64,000 bases of DNA, taken from NCBI GenBank assembly GCA_027627225.1, contig CM051025.1, positions 51,582,181 to 51,646,180 of the forward strand, read 5' to 3'. Every line of letters begins with the position of its first letter. Position 1 is the first letter of the stretch. Below are positions 55,901-62,520 of this stretch, one piece after another. The DNA is from Congeria kusceri (lineage: Eukaryota > Mollusca > Bivalvia > Myida > Dreissenidae). Below the pieces are notes generated by a model that was not told where the DNA came from, ran no database searches, and worked only from the letters and a program-made list of their open reading frames with translations. The position numbers were made by a program, and so were the translations under genes.

Positions 55901-58491
55901 ATAAAAACGTTAACTATAATAATCAAATGTTTTAAAATGCCTGTTCACTTTTCCCGTCAACGATAGTATTTGTTGTCAAACACGTTTTTAGCTGTTAGTA
56001 AGGTATAAACTCCGCACTATAAATCGCCGTATTTGATTGGCTAATGAGATCTTTGTGGGCCGGACTACACAGTTCAGTTACTTGTCAATAACACTGTTGG
56101 AAGTTAGACCTTATGGATCAATACAGCGTTTGTTTATGGCCGTGTGATTAAAGATTGGTTTAATAAGATAAAGGGATTAAGGGTTGTCGCTTTGAAAATT
56201 AAAGCTTGTCGGCATTATTTAAGCAAGTCGGCAAATGACTAACTGCTTTGAAGGAATGTCGGGCCCGACAAGCGAAACAGGCCTGCGGGAAACCCTGGCC
56301 TCCGAAGTTTCCTTCGGGGACATAAAAAAGTATTATATAAAACACATTTTATGTCCACAAATACTAGGAGACATTTTTTATGATTATTTTGAAGTGTTCC
56401 AATACCTAGGGTTCATGTAATTACAGAATACAGTGTTAAGTAACTATGAAAACAACTTAGATAATAGTATAAGAAATAAGCAAACAACAGTTTTCTAACA
56501 GAGTAAATGGGCATAATTTATTACCAGACAGTGATTGCCAGGACTTCCTGAACACAATCCACCTGATTCGATGTCCCCAGATGACGAAACATTTTTCCAT
56601 GTTACGACAATTCCCCAAGTTGGTACAAAATGATGGGTGCCTATGACTTGGGATCTACAGTATTCACCGAGGTCTCGCAATGTTCTGTTATCAGGATTCT
56701 TTGGTTCAAGCTGTTCATACTCCACTCGGCCTATGTAGTGCTGGTGAACCCCAATTCTTTCACCATCATGGTAATAAGGGGCTATGAATGGTATGTCCAA
56801 GAAAGGAGATACGTCACTCTTGCTCCAGTCTATGCGTGAAAAATCTGTTTTACTGCTCTCTGTTGTAAAGCCAACCAATCCATTTGTACTTATCTGCAAA
56901 GATCATCAAATTAAAATGTTTAGTTCCAATCAAACTAAAGCTCAATTATGTTTCCATGTGACTGTTAATGTGTGTGCACATCATAAATACAAATATTTTG
57001 TACATCACTAAGATGCTGAACCACAGCAAAACCAAACTTGAGTTAAATAAAACTCTTGTGTACTTATTAAACTAGTCAATGATTGAATATGTAAGTCAAA
57101 TACAGTCTTTACAAAAAATATTTGGAAGAACTTGCTTTGACTTTTAACTTTTCTGAAAAGTAAACATCTAGAAATTAGTTGATTAGTGCAACTGATGATG
57201 ATTATGTCGCTTTTAAACAGGCATGTGTCATATGTGCAGTTATCTAAGTTCAAAACATGTACCCTATTTACCCTATGTATTGGGACACCCTAAATACTGG
57301 GACACCCTTATTTTTCCAAAAAATAATTATTTTTTGAGTCCTTTAATATTGGGACACTTTTGAAATTTGATTTGTTTCTTGTCCCTAAATATTGGGACAC
57401 AAAAATATAATGGTATATTGTCTACAATTTTGCAAGTTTAAAATAAATATCTCTCGATTTCAATATGATCAGAGTAGTATAGATATACTGTACACCCTAT
57501 ATTGCAATAGATATGCTGCAAATAATAAGAGTGTACCCCTTTTATATAATAAAAACTACAAAGACTACCGTTTTCAAAATTTTAATGCATGTATTAGGTC
57601 ATGTGCCTAAAATGATATTCATATTAAATAATTTATTGAACTTCTTATAACAAACTATAAAATTGTTAATGAATGTCAATTAGCATTTACCAGTATTAGG
57701 GTAACTACCCGGTGGTATGTGATAATTGTCGGGTCTCTCATGAACCCAATTAGTGTGCCACATGCGGCGTTCTTATTGCTAAACAAACACGTCTAAGGCC
57801 TGTTTAATTGACCCGTGATGCAAACTGTGTACTAACACGCTATACTACCCGGTGTTCTTTATTGACGCGCTCCACTCAGTTAAGCATGCGGCATAACGAC
57901 AATCATGTGTGTGAAAATACATTGGGTCCAATATTACCGTATATTTTGGGACACATTTTAGGGAATTATTTTTTTATGACACTTTATATTGGGACAAGAA
58001 AAATAGTAATTACTTTTTAAGTGTCCCAATACATCGGGTTAATACGGTAATAAATAACAAATGCATAAAACTGTTTATGTCAATGTATGTTTTTGATTTT
58101 CTAATATTTATAATTGTTGTATTTTCCAATTCCAGCAGACATTTTATATGGTTGTCAACTTGCCAGAGTTGATTATTACTGGTCACGGGCTTTGGGTAAT
58201 TTGAATAAAAGATCTCAGAGTCTTCTGTTATCCTACTTGCCCAAAGCCCAGAACTCTGAGATCTTTTGTAATAGTAATATATTAATAACCGTTATTATAA
58301 TATGTTGGCAAAATTCATATCACACATAAGATTGTAACAATTTTGTAACAATACCAATAAACTTACAACAAAAGATGTAAATGACCTTTCTTCATACACA
58401 ACTGGGGTAGGGCTACTGATGAGGTGGTAGCTACCTTCTGTTGGATCGATGGCATGTTGGGGCGAAGTATATGGGTACAGTGGCGATGCTG
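31868..58491 (-). CDS. mesh-like: Protein mesh-like type I membrane protein (20 exons, 5' incomplete)
   Basis: Twenty exons on the minus strand, all with GT-AG borders and matching phases, give 1036 residues. Domains in order: NIDO (about 35-253), Ig-like E-set (254-335, PNYAGMFGGKMIDVSGPC), a mesh-specific region (336-490), AMOP (491-637, many paired Cys), von Willebrand D (638-890, VMTFSGVPHRM, GLFGALDGD), sushi (914-975, four Cys and a Trp), one transmembrane helix (982-1009) and a 27-residue basic-acidic tail ending KTSV. This order is that of insect Mesh, a smooth septate junction protein of epithelia. SUSD2 lacks NIDO, and MUC4 has EGF rather than sushi repeats. The role here, in epithelial junctions, is inferred from the family. 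The first coding exon(s) lie above 58491 and were not found. Confidence 0.92.
32561..33784 (+). mobile_element. Satellite-cored element G
   Basis: Begins CAAGGCTTGTCACAGGATGTG, ACATATGCCCCCAAAGCATA and ends ACGGACGGACGATGCGACTA, TATATGCCCTCCTTAAAGGGCATA. The core is five to six units of about 150 bp with TTGTGACCTTGACCTTTGAC, GGGAGTTGTACGCGACACAT, CTGGTCATGGGGAATAATAA and TCTGAAGTAATATTAAAATCC. Confidence 0.8.
33790..33861. repeat. 24-bp tandem repeat, 3 copies
   Basis: GCCACATTCTTTAAGAATTG plus TATA, repeated three times directly after element G. Confidence 0.85.
34030..34320 (+). repeat. Dispersed repeat shared with 7430-7690
   Basis: Same ordered blocks as at 7430. It ends with a perfect 22-bp palindrome at 34283-34304 whose half is TTGTTTATTGG. 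Confidence 0.65.
34336..34475 (+). repeat. 5' fragment of a G-type element
   Basis: CAAGGCTTGTGACATATGCC, AAGCATATGCTCGTCAGAGG and GTACAATATTATGCCCTGG match the first part of element G without any satellite core. Confidence 0.75.
34849..35704. mobile_element. 856-bp MITE with pogo-like ends and TA target duplication
   Basis: Terminal inverted repeats CAGTGAAACCTGTCCAAACC and GGTTTAGACAGGTTCTACTG are flanked by TA on both sides. Inner AAACCGAA(T/C) motifs repeat near both ends. The TA duplication and CAGT..ACCTGT start fit pogo/Tc1-mariner families. No transposase frame. Confidence 0.8.
36536..37750 (+). mobile_element. Satellite-cored element C
   Basis: Begins CAAGGCCATGATGGCCCAAA, CCCCACCTGAG and ends ATACTCAGGTGAGCTAAAA, terminal modules like those of element F. 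The core differs: units of about 145 bp with GGTCATACACAAACTGTGCA, AATGAAGTTTCTAT, TTGCACAAAGTCCAT and GGGGCAATAACTCTGGTGTT. Confidence 0.8.
37992..38109 (-). CDS. mesh-like: Mesh-like gene exon: transmembrane segment
   Basis: Encodes VDDADDAG, a 26-28-residue hydrophobic helix (VGLIIGVVCAVATVVALAV and on), then RKQRQ. The acidic outside and basic inside residues fit a type I orientation. Donor GTGAGT; ends two bases into a codon. Confidence 0.92.
38528..38713 (-). CDS. mesh-like: Mesh-like gene exon: sushi (CCP) domain
   Basis: One exon encodes one complement-control module: SCGILDVP, ITSCRVG, ATYTCVE, EWSPAVDAVC supply the four conserved Cys and the Trp. Single-exon sushi modules in phase 1 are typical of the family. 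Confidence 0.93.
39064..41226 (+). mobile_element. Satellite-cored element D
   Basis: Begins CAAGAGGGCTATAATGGCCC, AGAGCTCACTTGAG and ends TATGCTCAGGTGAGCTAAAA. The core resembles element C (CATACACAAACTGTG, GGCAATAACTCTGGTGTTTG) and is split by a 985-bp MITE at 39460-40444. It lies entirely within one mesh-like gene intron. Confidence 0.8.
39460..40444. mobile_element. 985-bp MITE with TA target duplication, nested in element D
   Basis: Terminal inverted repeats begin CTGGCGCAGTGCCTAAATCC, match over 25 bases with one mismatch, and are flanked by TA. A second inverted pair lies inside: GCCTAAATCTGCCACC near 39488 and GGTGGCAGATTTAGGC near 40218. No coding capacity. Confidence 0.88.
41287..41369 (-). 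CDS. mesh-like: Mesh-like gene exon: vWD-to-sushi linker
   Basis: Between acceptor TTTACAG and donor GTATGC. Encodes HTGSDAIARSSHRAAERHAA and LYQNLQP, probably helical, as in the family between the vWD end and the sushi module. Confidence 0.85.
41662..41818 (-). CDS. mesh-like: Mesh-like gene exon: end of the vWD region
   Basis: Encodes AVPENDTLFQ, LPGLVWSSPSYC and CMQDPECLFDY. The Cys pair and CxFDY ending match the family's post-vWD segment. Confidence 0.88.
42370..42487 (-). CDS. mesh-like: Mesh-like gene exon: vWD domain, C-terminal part
   Basis: Encodes NNVSGLFGALDGDMLLPNG; GLxGxxDGDxxxxxxPNG is the calcium-binding-like signature near the end of vWD domains. Donor GTATGT. Confidence 0.92.
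42595..42857. mobile_element. GC-rich palindromic MITE, copy 4
   Basis: Same family as 7980-8242, with both hairpins intact (GATTAGCCTGTGC..GCACAGGCTAATC). It lies 108 bases from an exon of the mesh-like gene. Confidence 0.85.
42985..43160 (+). repeat. SINE-like sequence, tRNA-derived
   Basis: CAGTGTTGTGGTGAATATGT resembles an A box region and TTTGATCCCAACTC a B box. AACAACAAGTACTGGTTCTT continues a body also seen in reverse at 49425-49565. Confidence 0.5.
43170..43342. mobile_element. GC-rich palindromic MITE, copy 5 (internally deleted)
   Basis: Ends GAGGCATGTCGTTGGAAA and CCCATGACACACCTC are present, but about 90 bases of the interior are missing, leaving one hairpin mostly intact. Confidence 0.85.
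43361..43875. repeat. 109-bp tandem repeat, 5 copies, containing a 5' splice site
   Basis: Units start TGTACAAAACATAGGTTAAC and end ACCAATATTGCAGCAGT. The fifth runs straight into the exon at 43875-44008. Read on the minus strand, each unit carries CCTGTATGT.TGACATGA, identical in layout to that exon's real donor. Confidence 0.9.
43875..44008 (-). CDS. mesh-like: Mesh-like gene exon: vWD domain, middle part
   Basis: Between acceptor CTGTTGCAG and donor GTATGTA. Encodes GVAIVNTDTRMEQSNFTVLL and IGFQIAETANT. The donor and last 24 bases of the exon are duplicated in the adjoining intron. Confidence 0.9.
44009..44497. other. Intron of the mesh-like gene
   Basis: No repeat or RNA gene recognised. 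Confidence 0.5.
44498..44686 (-). CDS. mesh-like: Mesh-like gene exon: vWD domain, second part
   Basis: Encodes DTVTLVAVAVQDKGTSDRVE, EIQLRGPEF and VRVNGQYISYDEK, the beta-strand pattern of vWD domains. Acceptor TTTTTCAG, donor GTAAAC. Confidence 0.92.
45000..45146 (-). CDS. mesh-like: Mesh-like gene exon: vWD domain start
   Basis: Encodes SVYGQGHVMTFSGVPHRMRG and PGDYILFQSEETEIQGRF. The tetrapeptide GQGH stands where many vWD domains of this group have GDPH. The donor GTATTT is weak but is the only one that keeps the phase. Confidence 0.85.
45308..45551. mobile_element. GC-rich palindromic MITE, copy 6
   Basis: Ends TGAGGCACGTCGTGTGAA and CCCACGACGTGCCTCA. The second hairpin is truncated (GATTAGCCGATCCGGG). 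Confidence 0.85.
45815..46083 (-). CDS. mesh-like: Mesh-like gene exon: AMOP domain, second half
   Basis: Encodes GNQCCYSSTGLLIYAEDTF, LSHWLDDVVTFYYCCLWTG, SCDYYMDQRPTKDC. The QCCY, CC and C..C cysteines are hallmarks of AMOP, an extracellular domain of adhesion proteins. Confidence 0.95.
46444..46616 (-). CDS. mesh-like: Mesh-like gene exon: AMOP domain, first half
   Basis: Encodes WLDDLLHCPCSLSQAISDFG, RWQPDGGCN and TAVHCVRAVQP. CPCxxxQAxxDxGRxxPDxGC is the AMOP signature. Confidence 0.95.
46930..47185 (+). repeat. SINE-like head with the A-box half triplicated
   Basis: The block CTCATTGGTGTAACGAATAG, GGTGTATGCCTTGC, ACTGGGGGAATGTGAGATAG, GCTGCTA occurs three times at about 84-bp spacing. 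Only the last copy is followed by a B-box-like GGTTCGATTC. Confidence 0.7.
47372..47606. repeat. 26-bp minisatellite, 9 copies
   Basis: Units of ACAACGAGTTCAATATAACA plus GCAACC with single-base variants. Confidence 0.93.
48022..48183. repeat. TGGGACAC-type repeat, fragment
   Basis: GGTGTCCCAATATG, GGTGTCCTAAG and CCCAATATTTAGGGTGTCC are motifs shared with 51637-52194, 57262-57420 and 57934-58050. Confidence 0.55.
48213..48330 (-). CDS. mesh-like: Mesh-like gene exon: region before AMOP
   Basis: Encodes YLSSTVLPLAWYVQTSMLAQ and WPTDMCVRWYNQDKQ, a Trp-rich stretch typical of the family immediately before AMOP. Confidence 0.9.
48567..48730 (-). CDS. mesh-like: Mesh-like gene exon: mesh-specific region
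   Basis: Encodes GSYKLLTSLGSHIPASAGTY, LNQCSGSDCEYEIGLLEVRL. Ends two bases into a codon at donor GTATGT. Confidence 0.9.
48731..49171. other. Intron of the mesh-like gene
   Basis: AT-rich, no feature recognised. Confidence 0.5.
49172..49353 (-). CDS. mesh-like: Mesh-like gene exon: mesh-specific region
   Basis: Encodes FPGRLGGGEHVNTVSS, SDPANLTLTWDSQLLSNNSN and HVEINLFGYKEYNGM. NLTLTWD..LL and VEINLFGYKE correspond to a conserved family block. Confidence 0.92.
49425..49565 (-). repeat. tRNA-derived SINE (minus strand)
   Basis: On the minus strand TGTATTGGTGTAGTGGGTAT (A box) and GGTTTGATCCC (B box) precede GAAAATCTCGAG..., CCAAGTACTGGTTTTTCC in the body. Cloverleaf incomplete. Confidence 0.65.
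49916..50051 (-). CDS. mesh-like: Mesh-like gene exon: E-set domain, second half
   Basis: Encodes ESVAMYVSPNHVRCMVPRLM and GQTYTAALYI. HVRCMVPxL is the second Cys strand of an IPT-like E-set domain. Confidence 0.92.
50052..50440. other. Intron of the mesh-like gene
   Basis: AT-rich, no feature recognised. Confidence 0.5.
50441..50550 (-). CDS. mesh-like: Mesh-like gene exon: Ig-like E-set domain, first half
   Basis: Encodes QLSVYPNYAGMFGGKMIDVS and GPCFVQTQTYSCRFGQ. YPNYGxMxGGxxxxxxGPCF is a family hallmark. Confidence 0.93.
50551..51296. other. Intron of the mesh-like gene
   Basis: AT-rich; holds the inverted-repeat element at 50945-51060. Confidence 0.55.
50945..51060. repeat. Short inverted-repeat element (copy 2)
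   Basis: 116-bp palindrome with arms AGAATATTGACTTTTTATTC and complement, inner TGATCATAGAAA, and core CTATGCCACTCATGAA. Same core as 4220-4334 but different outer arms. Confidence 0.75.
51297..51465 (-). CDS. mesh-like: Mesh-like gene exon: NIDO domain end
   Basis: Encodes AGFNGGHKTGWTDIISRKWT and DIVGRYVFKISPG. GFNxG and GRYVFxI are the conserved C-terminal part of NIDO domains. Donor GTTTGA is non-optimal. Confidence 0.92.
51637..52194. mobile_element. TGGGACAC-type inverted-repeat element
   Basis: Ends TACCATAATTACTCTATAAC..TTGGGA and TCCCAACATATAGAGTTACGGTA are imperfect inverted repeats. Inside are TGTTGGGACACCCTT, TTTTGGAAC and AATTGGGACAGC motifs. Confidence 0.6.
52466..52777. mobile_element. 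312-bp inverted-repeat element, GC-rich interior
   Basis: Ends TGCACCTAGGGTATCAATA and TATCGATAGGTGCA continue into matching ATATTTTCCCCCAGG arms. The interior is GC-rich with homopolymeric C and reads open on both strands by chance. Confidence 0.7.
52999..53097 (-). CDS. mesh-like: Mesh-like gene exon: NIDO domain, middle
   Basis: Encodes SNTFQLVLLTDGKESFAIFN and YDKMDMKPCPFCQ. NTFQxVLxTDGxxxFAIFNY is a NIDO signature. Phase 0 at both ends. Confidence 0.95.
53186..53449. mobile_element. GC-rich palindromic MITE, copy 7
   Basis: Ends TGAGGCGCGTCGTGGGAA and CCCACAACGTCCCTCA; both hairpins present. It starts 89 bases upstream of a mesh-like exon on that gene's strand. Confidence 0.85.
53551..53815. 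repeat. 43-bp minisatellite, 6 copies
   Basis: Units of TTATTCCTACTCCAGCTTCC, ACAAAGTTAGCAGTACTTCA, ATG with almost no variation, so it is probably recent. Confidence 0.93.
54170..54890 (+). mobile_element. Satellite-cored element with G-type ends and a different core
   Basis: Begins CAAGGTTTCTCACAGTATGT, GACGTATGCCCCAGAAGCAT like element G and ends ACGGACGGACAGACGGACGA, ATTACTATATGC. The core is four units of about 150 bp (CTCTCATTGTCCTCTATCA, TATGAAGTTTCATTTCAATC, CCTTCAATACTAATGGAG, AACAAAGGGC.ATAACTCTG) unrelated to the G core. Confidence 0.78.
54901..56297. mobile_element. Non-autonomous hAT-like element (1.4 kb)
   Basis: Terminal inverted repeats CAGGGTTTCCAGCAGG and CCTGCGGGAAACCCTG. 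CAGGGTTTCC ends are common in hAT transposons. The left part is a GC-rich minisatellite of about 36-bp units (CCCCGAAATCGGCYGC) at about 54985-55165. No 8-bp target duplication and no transposase are visible. Confidence 0.65.
56525..56893 (-). CDS. mesh-like: Mesh-like gene exon: NIDO domain, main part
   Basis: 123 codons in phase 0, from ISTNGLVGFT through DIPFIAPYYHDGERIG, HYIGRVEYEQ and HFVPTWGIVVTWKNVSSSGD to GNHCL. FIAPYYxD and ATWxxV-type strands identify NIDO, the extracellular domain shared with nidogen and MUC4. Confidence 0.95.
57262..57420. repeat. TGGGACAC-type repeat
   Basis: TATTGGGACACCCTAAATAC, TGGGACACCCTTATTTTTCC and ATTGGGACAC units in one orientation. No clear inverted ends. 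Confidence 0.6.
57934..58050. mobile_element. 117-bp TGGGACAC-type MITE
   Basis: Ends TTACCGTA and TACGGTAA, then TATTTTGGGACAC opposed by GTGTCCCAATACA. This is the shortest complete-looking member of the family. Confidence 0.75.
58172..58279. repeat. Interleaved inverted repeats (pseudoknot-like order)
   Basis: A = GGGCTTTGGG (58187-58196), B = AAAAGATCTCAGAGT (58207-58221), A' = CCCAAAGCCC (58240-58249), B' = ACTCTGAGATCTTTT (58253-58267). Both pairs are perfect and cross each other. An outer TATTACT / AGTAATA pair (58174-58180, 58273-58279) encloses them. Confidence 0.9.
58367..58491 (-). CDS. mesh-like: Mesh-like gene, most upstream exon found
   Basis: Encodes AASPLYPYTSPQHAIDPTEG, SYHLISSPTPVVYEERSF and TSFV, the segment that leads into NIDO in this family (LYPYG-like motif). 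It starts two bases into a codon, so an upstream exon ending in phase 1 must exist; it was not found up to the window end. Confidence 0.85.
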
Positions 58492-59384
58492 CTGTCAAAA
58501 ATATAAAAACAAGAAGTGCAAAAAAAAAGCAACATTCAATGGCCTGAAGCAGTTATTCAGCATCATGTAATGAAACAAAAAGATGTAATGTTATAGAGAG
58601 CAAAAATTGTGTCACTCAACAAAAAGGCTAGCTAAAAGTACCATAACTCGTAGGGTAGCAAAAAACTCCAACATGCTTATAGAAAGAGGATGATGTCAGC
58701 ATACTTGGTTATTCTTAATTGTGCTTTTTATAAATATGGTAAATTAAATCTCCAAAACCATGAAAAACTGATTTGCTCATTAAAACTCACATGCCAATGG
58801 CAGATGCCAGTAGCAATTTTTTATTTACTATATTTTCACATATGCCTTAGGCTAATGATCATTATTTTGAGGGTGACCGCAATTTCTTGGCCATTTAAAG
58901 GTAACTATAATTGTTAAGTAAACTTTTTATTTTAGATGTATTTAAAAATGAAATTTTGTGAAATGTCTACCAGTAATTGACTTGATTATTTAAATTACTG
59001 TTTAATGAGTTTACAATTTTATCATTTATTTATTAATATTAACAGTAATAAAATAGTCTAACTGGCATCAGTGATTCTATCTTCCAATGCTTTAATTATG
59101 TAGGCCACAAATCTGAATGATTATTAGATTAATACAGAGTGTGGTATTGTTAACATACAATATCATTTTTAGACTGTTGGCAGACACCAACTGTCTTTTG
59201 AGAGGGTAATTTCCAAAACAGGCATTGCGGAAAACTTCTTCTTTTCTTTGCAGGCTACGAGTCAGTAAATAATAGAATCCTGAAAAGATCCTTCTTTAAA
59301 ACAGCAAAAATTCACGAATGTTTTGTTTTGTTCGTTTGCTTGGATTTTTCACAGTTTTTAACAGTATTTCAGTCATATCAAGGC

Positions 59385-59633
59385 GGTCAGTTAACCTACT
59401 CACATTTTTCATGGGCAAGCTTAGCCAATCTATGCGGTGTACCAGTACTAAGTGCACATACCTATGCCAGTAAATGACAACTACCCTACTTGAATCAGAG
59501 GTAGGGGGAGAATGGCCGTAGAAATAATCTCATGACCAATCCCCACACAAGTTATGTGGCCGGGCTGGGGTTTGAACTCACGATTCCCGGACTGACAGTC
59601 CAACGCTCTAACAACTGAGCTTGCCCGGCCCAG
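59385..59633 (-). repeat. tRNA-derived SINE with a well-kept head
   Basis: On the minus strand 59630-59558 folds as a 73-base tRNA-like head: acceptor GGCCGGG/CCCGGCC pairs 7 of 7, D stem GCTC/GAGC, anticodon loop CTGTCAG (GTC, Asp-like) and T loop TTCAAAC. The T stem pairs only 3 of 5, so it is not a functional tRNA gene. The body contains CAAGTAGGGTAGTTGTCATT and GGCATAGGTATGTGCAC, resembling the central domain of mollusc SINEs. Confidence 0.85.
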
Positions 59634-61534
59634 CACGAATGTTTTCTTAACTTTTTATTATTAAAGATAATGCATGTCAGGTGTATTATAATGTTGTGAT
59701 TTATTACAATTACAGTTTCTAAAAAGTTCAATTCATTAAAAATGTTACATCAAATTAATGACACCCCAATTTCACTGTTTACTTGAATGTAACCAAAATA
59801 TTCATCTGATGTCGTGGAATAAGTCTACTATATTAATGCGCTACATTGGTTATTTTTGACTCGTTGTTAAAGTGTTATTTCTTGTTACCGATTCTTATTC
59901 TGAATATTTTGACAATAAAGTACTGCAATGTAGTATGGAAAATCGAGAGCACGCATCGTATGACCTACTTTTGATTCAGTAGGCTACGAATCACAAACAA
60001 TCGATGCTCCTAACTACCATGCTTTATCGGTTATTCTGCATGGCTCGTTGCAGATTGACTTGTTAACTAGCATGTCTATATTTCCGTTTGCATTAGATAA
60101 TTAGCTTGAAAAATATAATTGTGTTCTTTACTGACAAATGTCGTATATAGAGTGGGTGTACCAATTACTGGGAATGTTAGTTTTTTACTGGCTTGCAACA
60201 TATAACAAAAAAGAAATAAATAAAGACTGCTGGCGTATTGTAACAATACAACATTCTTCTAACAAATAATTCAAATATATAAAAAAAAGATCACAAGTTT
60301 AAACAACTGTTGTGTCAACAATTTGTGCATGTCATTAGCCATCTATGTTCTGGCAATACACCTATTACCGTGAATCTAATTATCAGCTAATCAGAATTCG
60401 GAAAAATCATGTTCAGGGTTAAACAAATGATACTGTACATCAGTCATATTACATTATATTTGCTAAAATTTTAAATCTATTCTCTTTATATATTAATAGT
60501 AACTGATAACTGATAATTTATGTTAACAATGCTGTTGAAAACGAACATTTACAAGACTTAGACATTTAAATGAGTTTATTTACCTTTAAAAACGACATTA
60601 TTGAATGGAAACCAAAGTTGACTGCAGCTAGCAGCACAATTTTAACAAAGGGATGGACTTTGAAAAAAATTGTTTGCGCATGTGGGCGAAATTTATGTCT
60701 TCTGGAAATTCCCGGTAATAGGGATATCCCGGTAATAGGTATGCCGTGTCACCCTAATTTCGTGGGTCTTATTTACGATTGTGACGCATGCACGTTAATA
60801 CATTCTGTTATCTCACCACTGAGATGGATAAAACACAAATTGCAATGTCCTCTTGCAAACAAAGTAATTAAAAGACCGATTTTTGTTGCTATTTCATGTA
60901 TATATTAAGTTATTGTACCTGACCCTACTGATCTGTATCGTTTGGACGCTTCTCATAATTTCGTGGGTTCTGATTGGCCGGCCTACTTTGGTCGTGAAAG
61001 AGTGTTTATAGCATCGATTTAGTTTCACTATGCATGTGCTGAACCCTGTGCTGATCAACAAACGAAACTCTTGGTGAAAACTAGCGTTTTTGAAAATTTT
61101 ATCATTATAAATAAACAGTCCTTATCATATTTTGTAAAAGGTAACAAAATAGGCCTAACGAAATCTACACACTTGTTCAATTTTGGTTGTGTAGGTTTAA
61201 TTTTAGGCTTCATGAATCTATAAAAATTCTACTGTATTGTGTTATTTATTGTTATAAATATTATATAAATATTAAATAAATGATAAAATTGCACGCAGCG
61301 ATTCATGGGTAGAAATGCTAACTTAAAGTTAAAAGTTTGAAAATGTCAGTCAAATTTAGGGAAGGGGGATAGTTTACTGAAAAGAGCAAAATACCATTGA
61401 GAAATAAAAACAAGGGAGATAATCATACATGTGCAATTATCCTTGGAAAACTTTTCTAAATATACGACTTTTATAGAACAAAATGTCATGAATTTAATTC
61501 CAAAGTAGTTGTTGGGTAGTGAATAATTGTGTAT

Positions 61535-62520
61535 CGTCAACTCCCCTAATTTCGCGACTACCATTGATTCGCGGATGTTGTTATTGTCACGTGATCGTCT
61601 ACGGCATACGTCGCCGCGGGAATTTCTTTATACATGTCCAATGGACCATGTGACCGAATATTGTGTGAAGAAACTGCATTTTAAACAGACAAAGGCATTG
61701 GACATGATACCTGATATAAAAACACCATGTTTTCTTATTCCCAAAACACCAGGAAGTTACATTTTGTGTTGTCAATACAAATACAAACCGGAATTTTTTT
61801 GTTTTCGTCCGATGTTGTAGTAGAACTTCCATATATGGGACATGATTCGGCAGTGTGTCGTAACTAAGACCGAGCAAAGTTTATTGTGTGTTTTTCAGTA
61901 CCTTAATTTTAAGTGAATTTTAGCCATTTTCATAGAATTATGGTTACACAAGAGGCATTTAGGAAATTGTACAGGCTCTATTCACCTACAAATTAAAAAC
62001 ACACCCTACAATAATATACTGCAAACAAAATGAAAACAGTAATTGATTATGTTTTTCTTGCTTAAACTTAATCATCCTGGATTTTAGAATCTATAAGCCA
62101 CCTTAAAAGAGATAATCAATTTACCTAAAAACATTTTTCACCACTGGTATAGTATTACTTAAATGTGCTTTTGTGATAAGGAAGAATTACATTTCAGATT
62201 TCTTTTTAAAAAATAAAATTCACTGTTAAATACGATAATCCAAAACTTGTTGTACATGCGGCCTAATTGAAGATTATTTTCTAGGAATGATGGGATGACG
62301 TCATATCCGCGAATCAATGATAGTTAAATAAGATGGCGACTGCTTGACACTTACGTAAACAATGTTGACCTGCTAGAAGTTTTATACGTTGTTTTGGATA
62401 AATAAGTTTAAAAAAATAGCGGTATATATATTTATTTTCAAATATTTGTTCTAAATGTTATGTTCAAATTGTTGAAATAATTTAATTATTGACATTTAAT
62501 GTTAGGGTCGCGAATTTACG
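61535..62520. mobile_element. Inverted-repeat element with TCGCGGAT arms
   Basis: ACTACCATTGATTCGCGGAT (61557-61576) and its complement at 62305-62324 match at 19 of 20 bases. Outside them, TAATTTCGCGAC and GTCGCGAATTTACGG oppose each other, but not symmetrically. No transposase frame. Confidence 0.5.

Larger units (their letters stand above)
53098..56524. other. Intron of the mesh-like gene (3.4 kb)
   Basis: Holds a palindromic MITE, a 43-bp minisatellite, a G-type satellite-cored element and a hAT-like element. I see no extra exon; the phases on both sides are already 0. Confidence 0.65.
56894..58366. other. Intron of the mesh-like gene
   Basis: Holds TGGGACAC-type repeats (57262-57420, 57934-58050) and the interleaved inverted repeats at 58172-58279. 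Confidence 0.6.

Noticed and set aside
59558..59630. Functional tRNA-Asp gene
   Set aside because: T stem pairs only 3 of 5, there is an extra base before the D stem, and a SINE body follows directly.
60570..60908. 112-codon ATG frame on the plus strand
   Set aside because: Composition is mixed and Cys-rich (KIVCACGRNLC), but I see no family, splice context or codon bias; it lies in repeat-rich DNA with CCCGGTAATAGG duplications. It could be a transposon fragment, but I cannot support a gene.
61599..61877. Possible first exon of the mesh-like gene
   Set aside because: The minus-strand frame lacks a signal-peptide-like start and a donor leaving one base in the right place.
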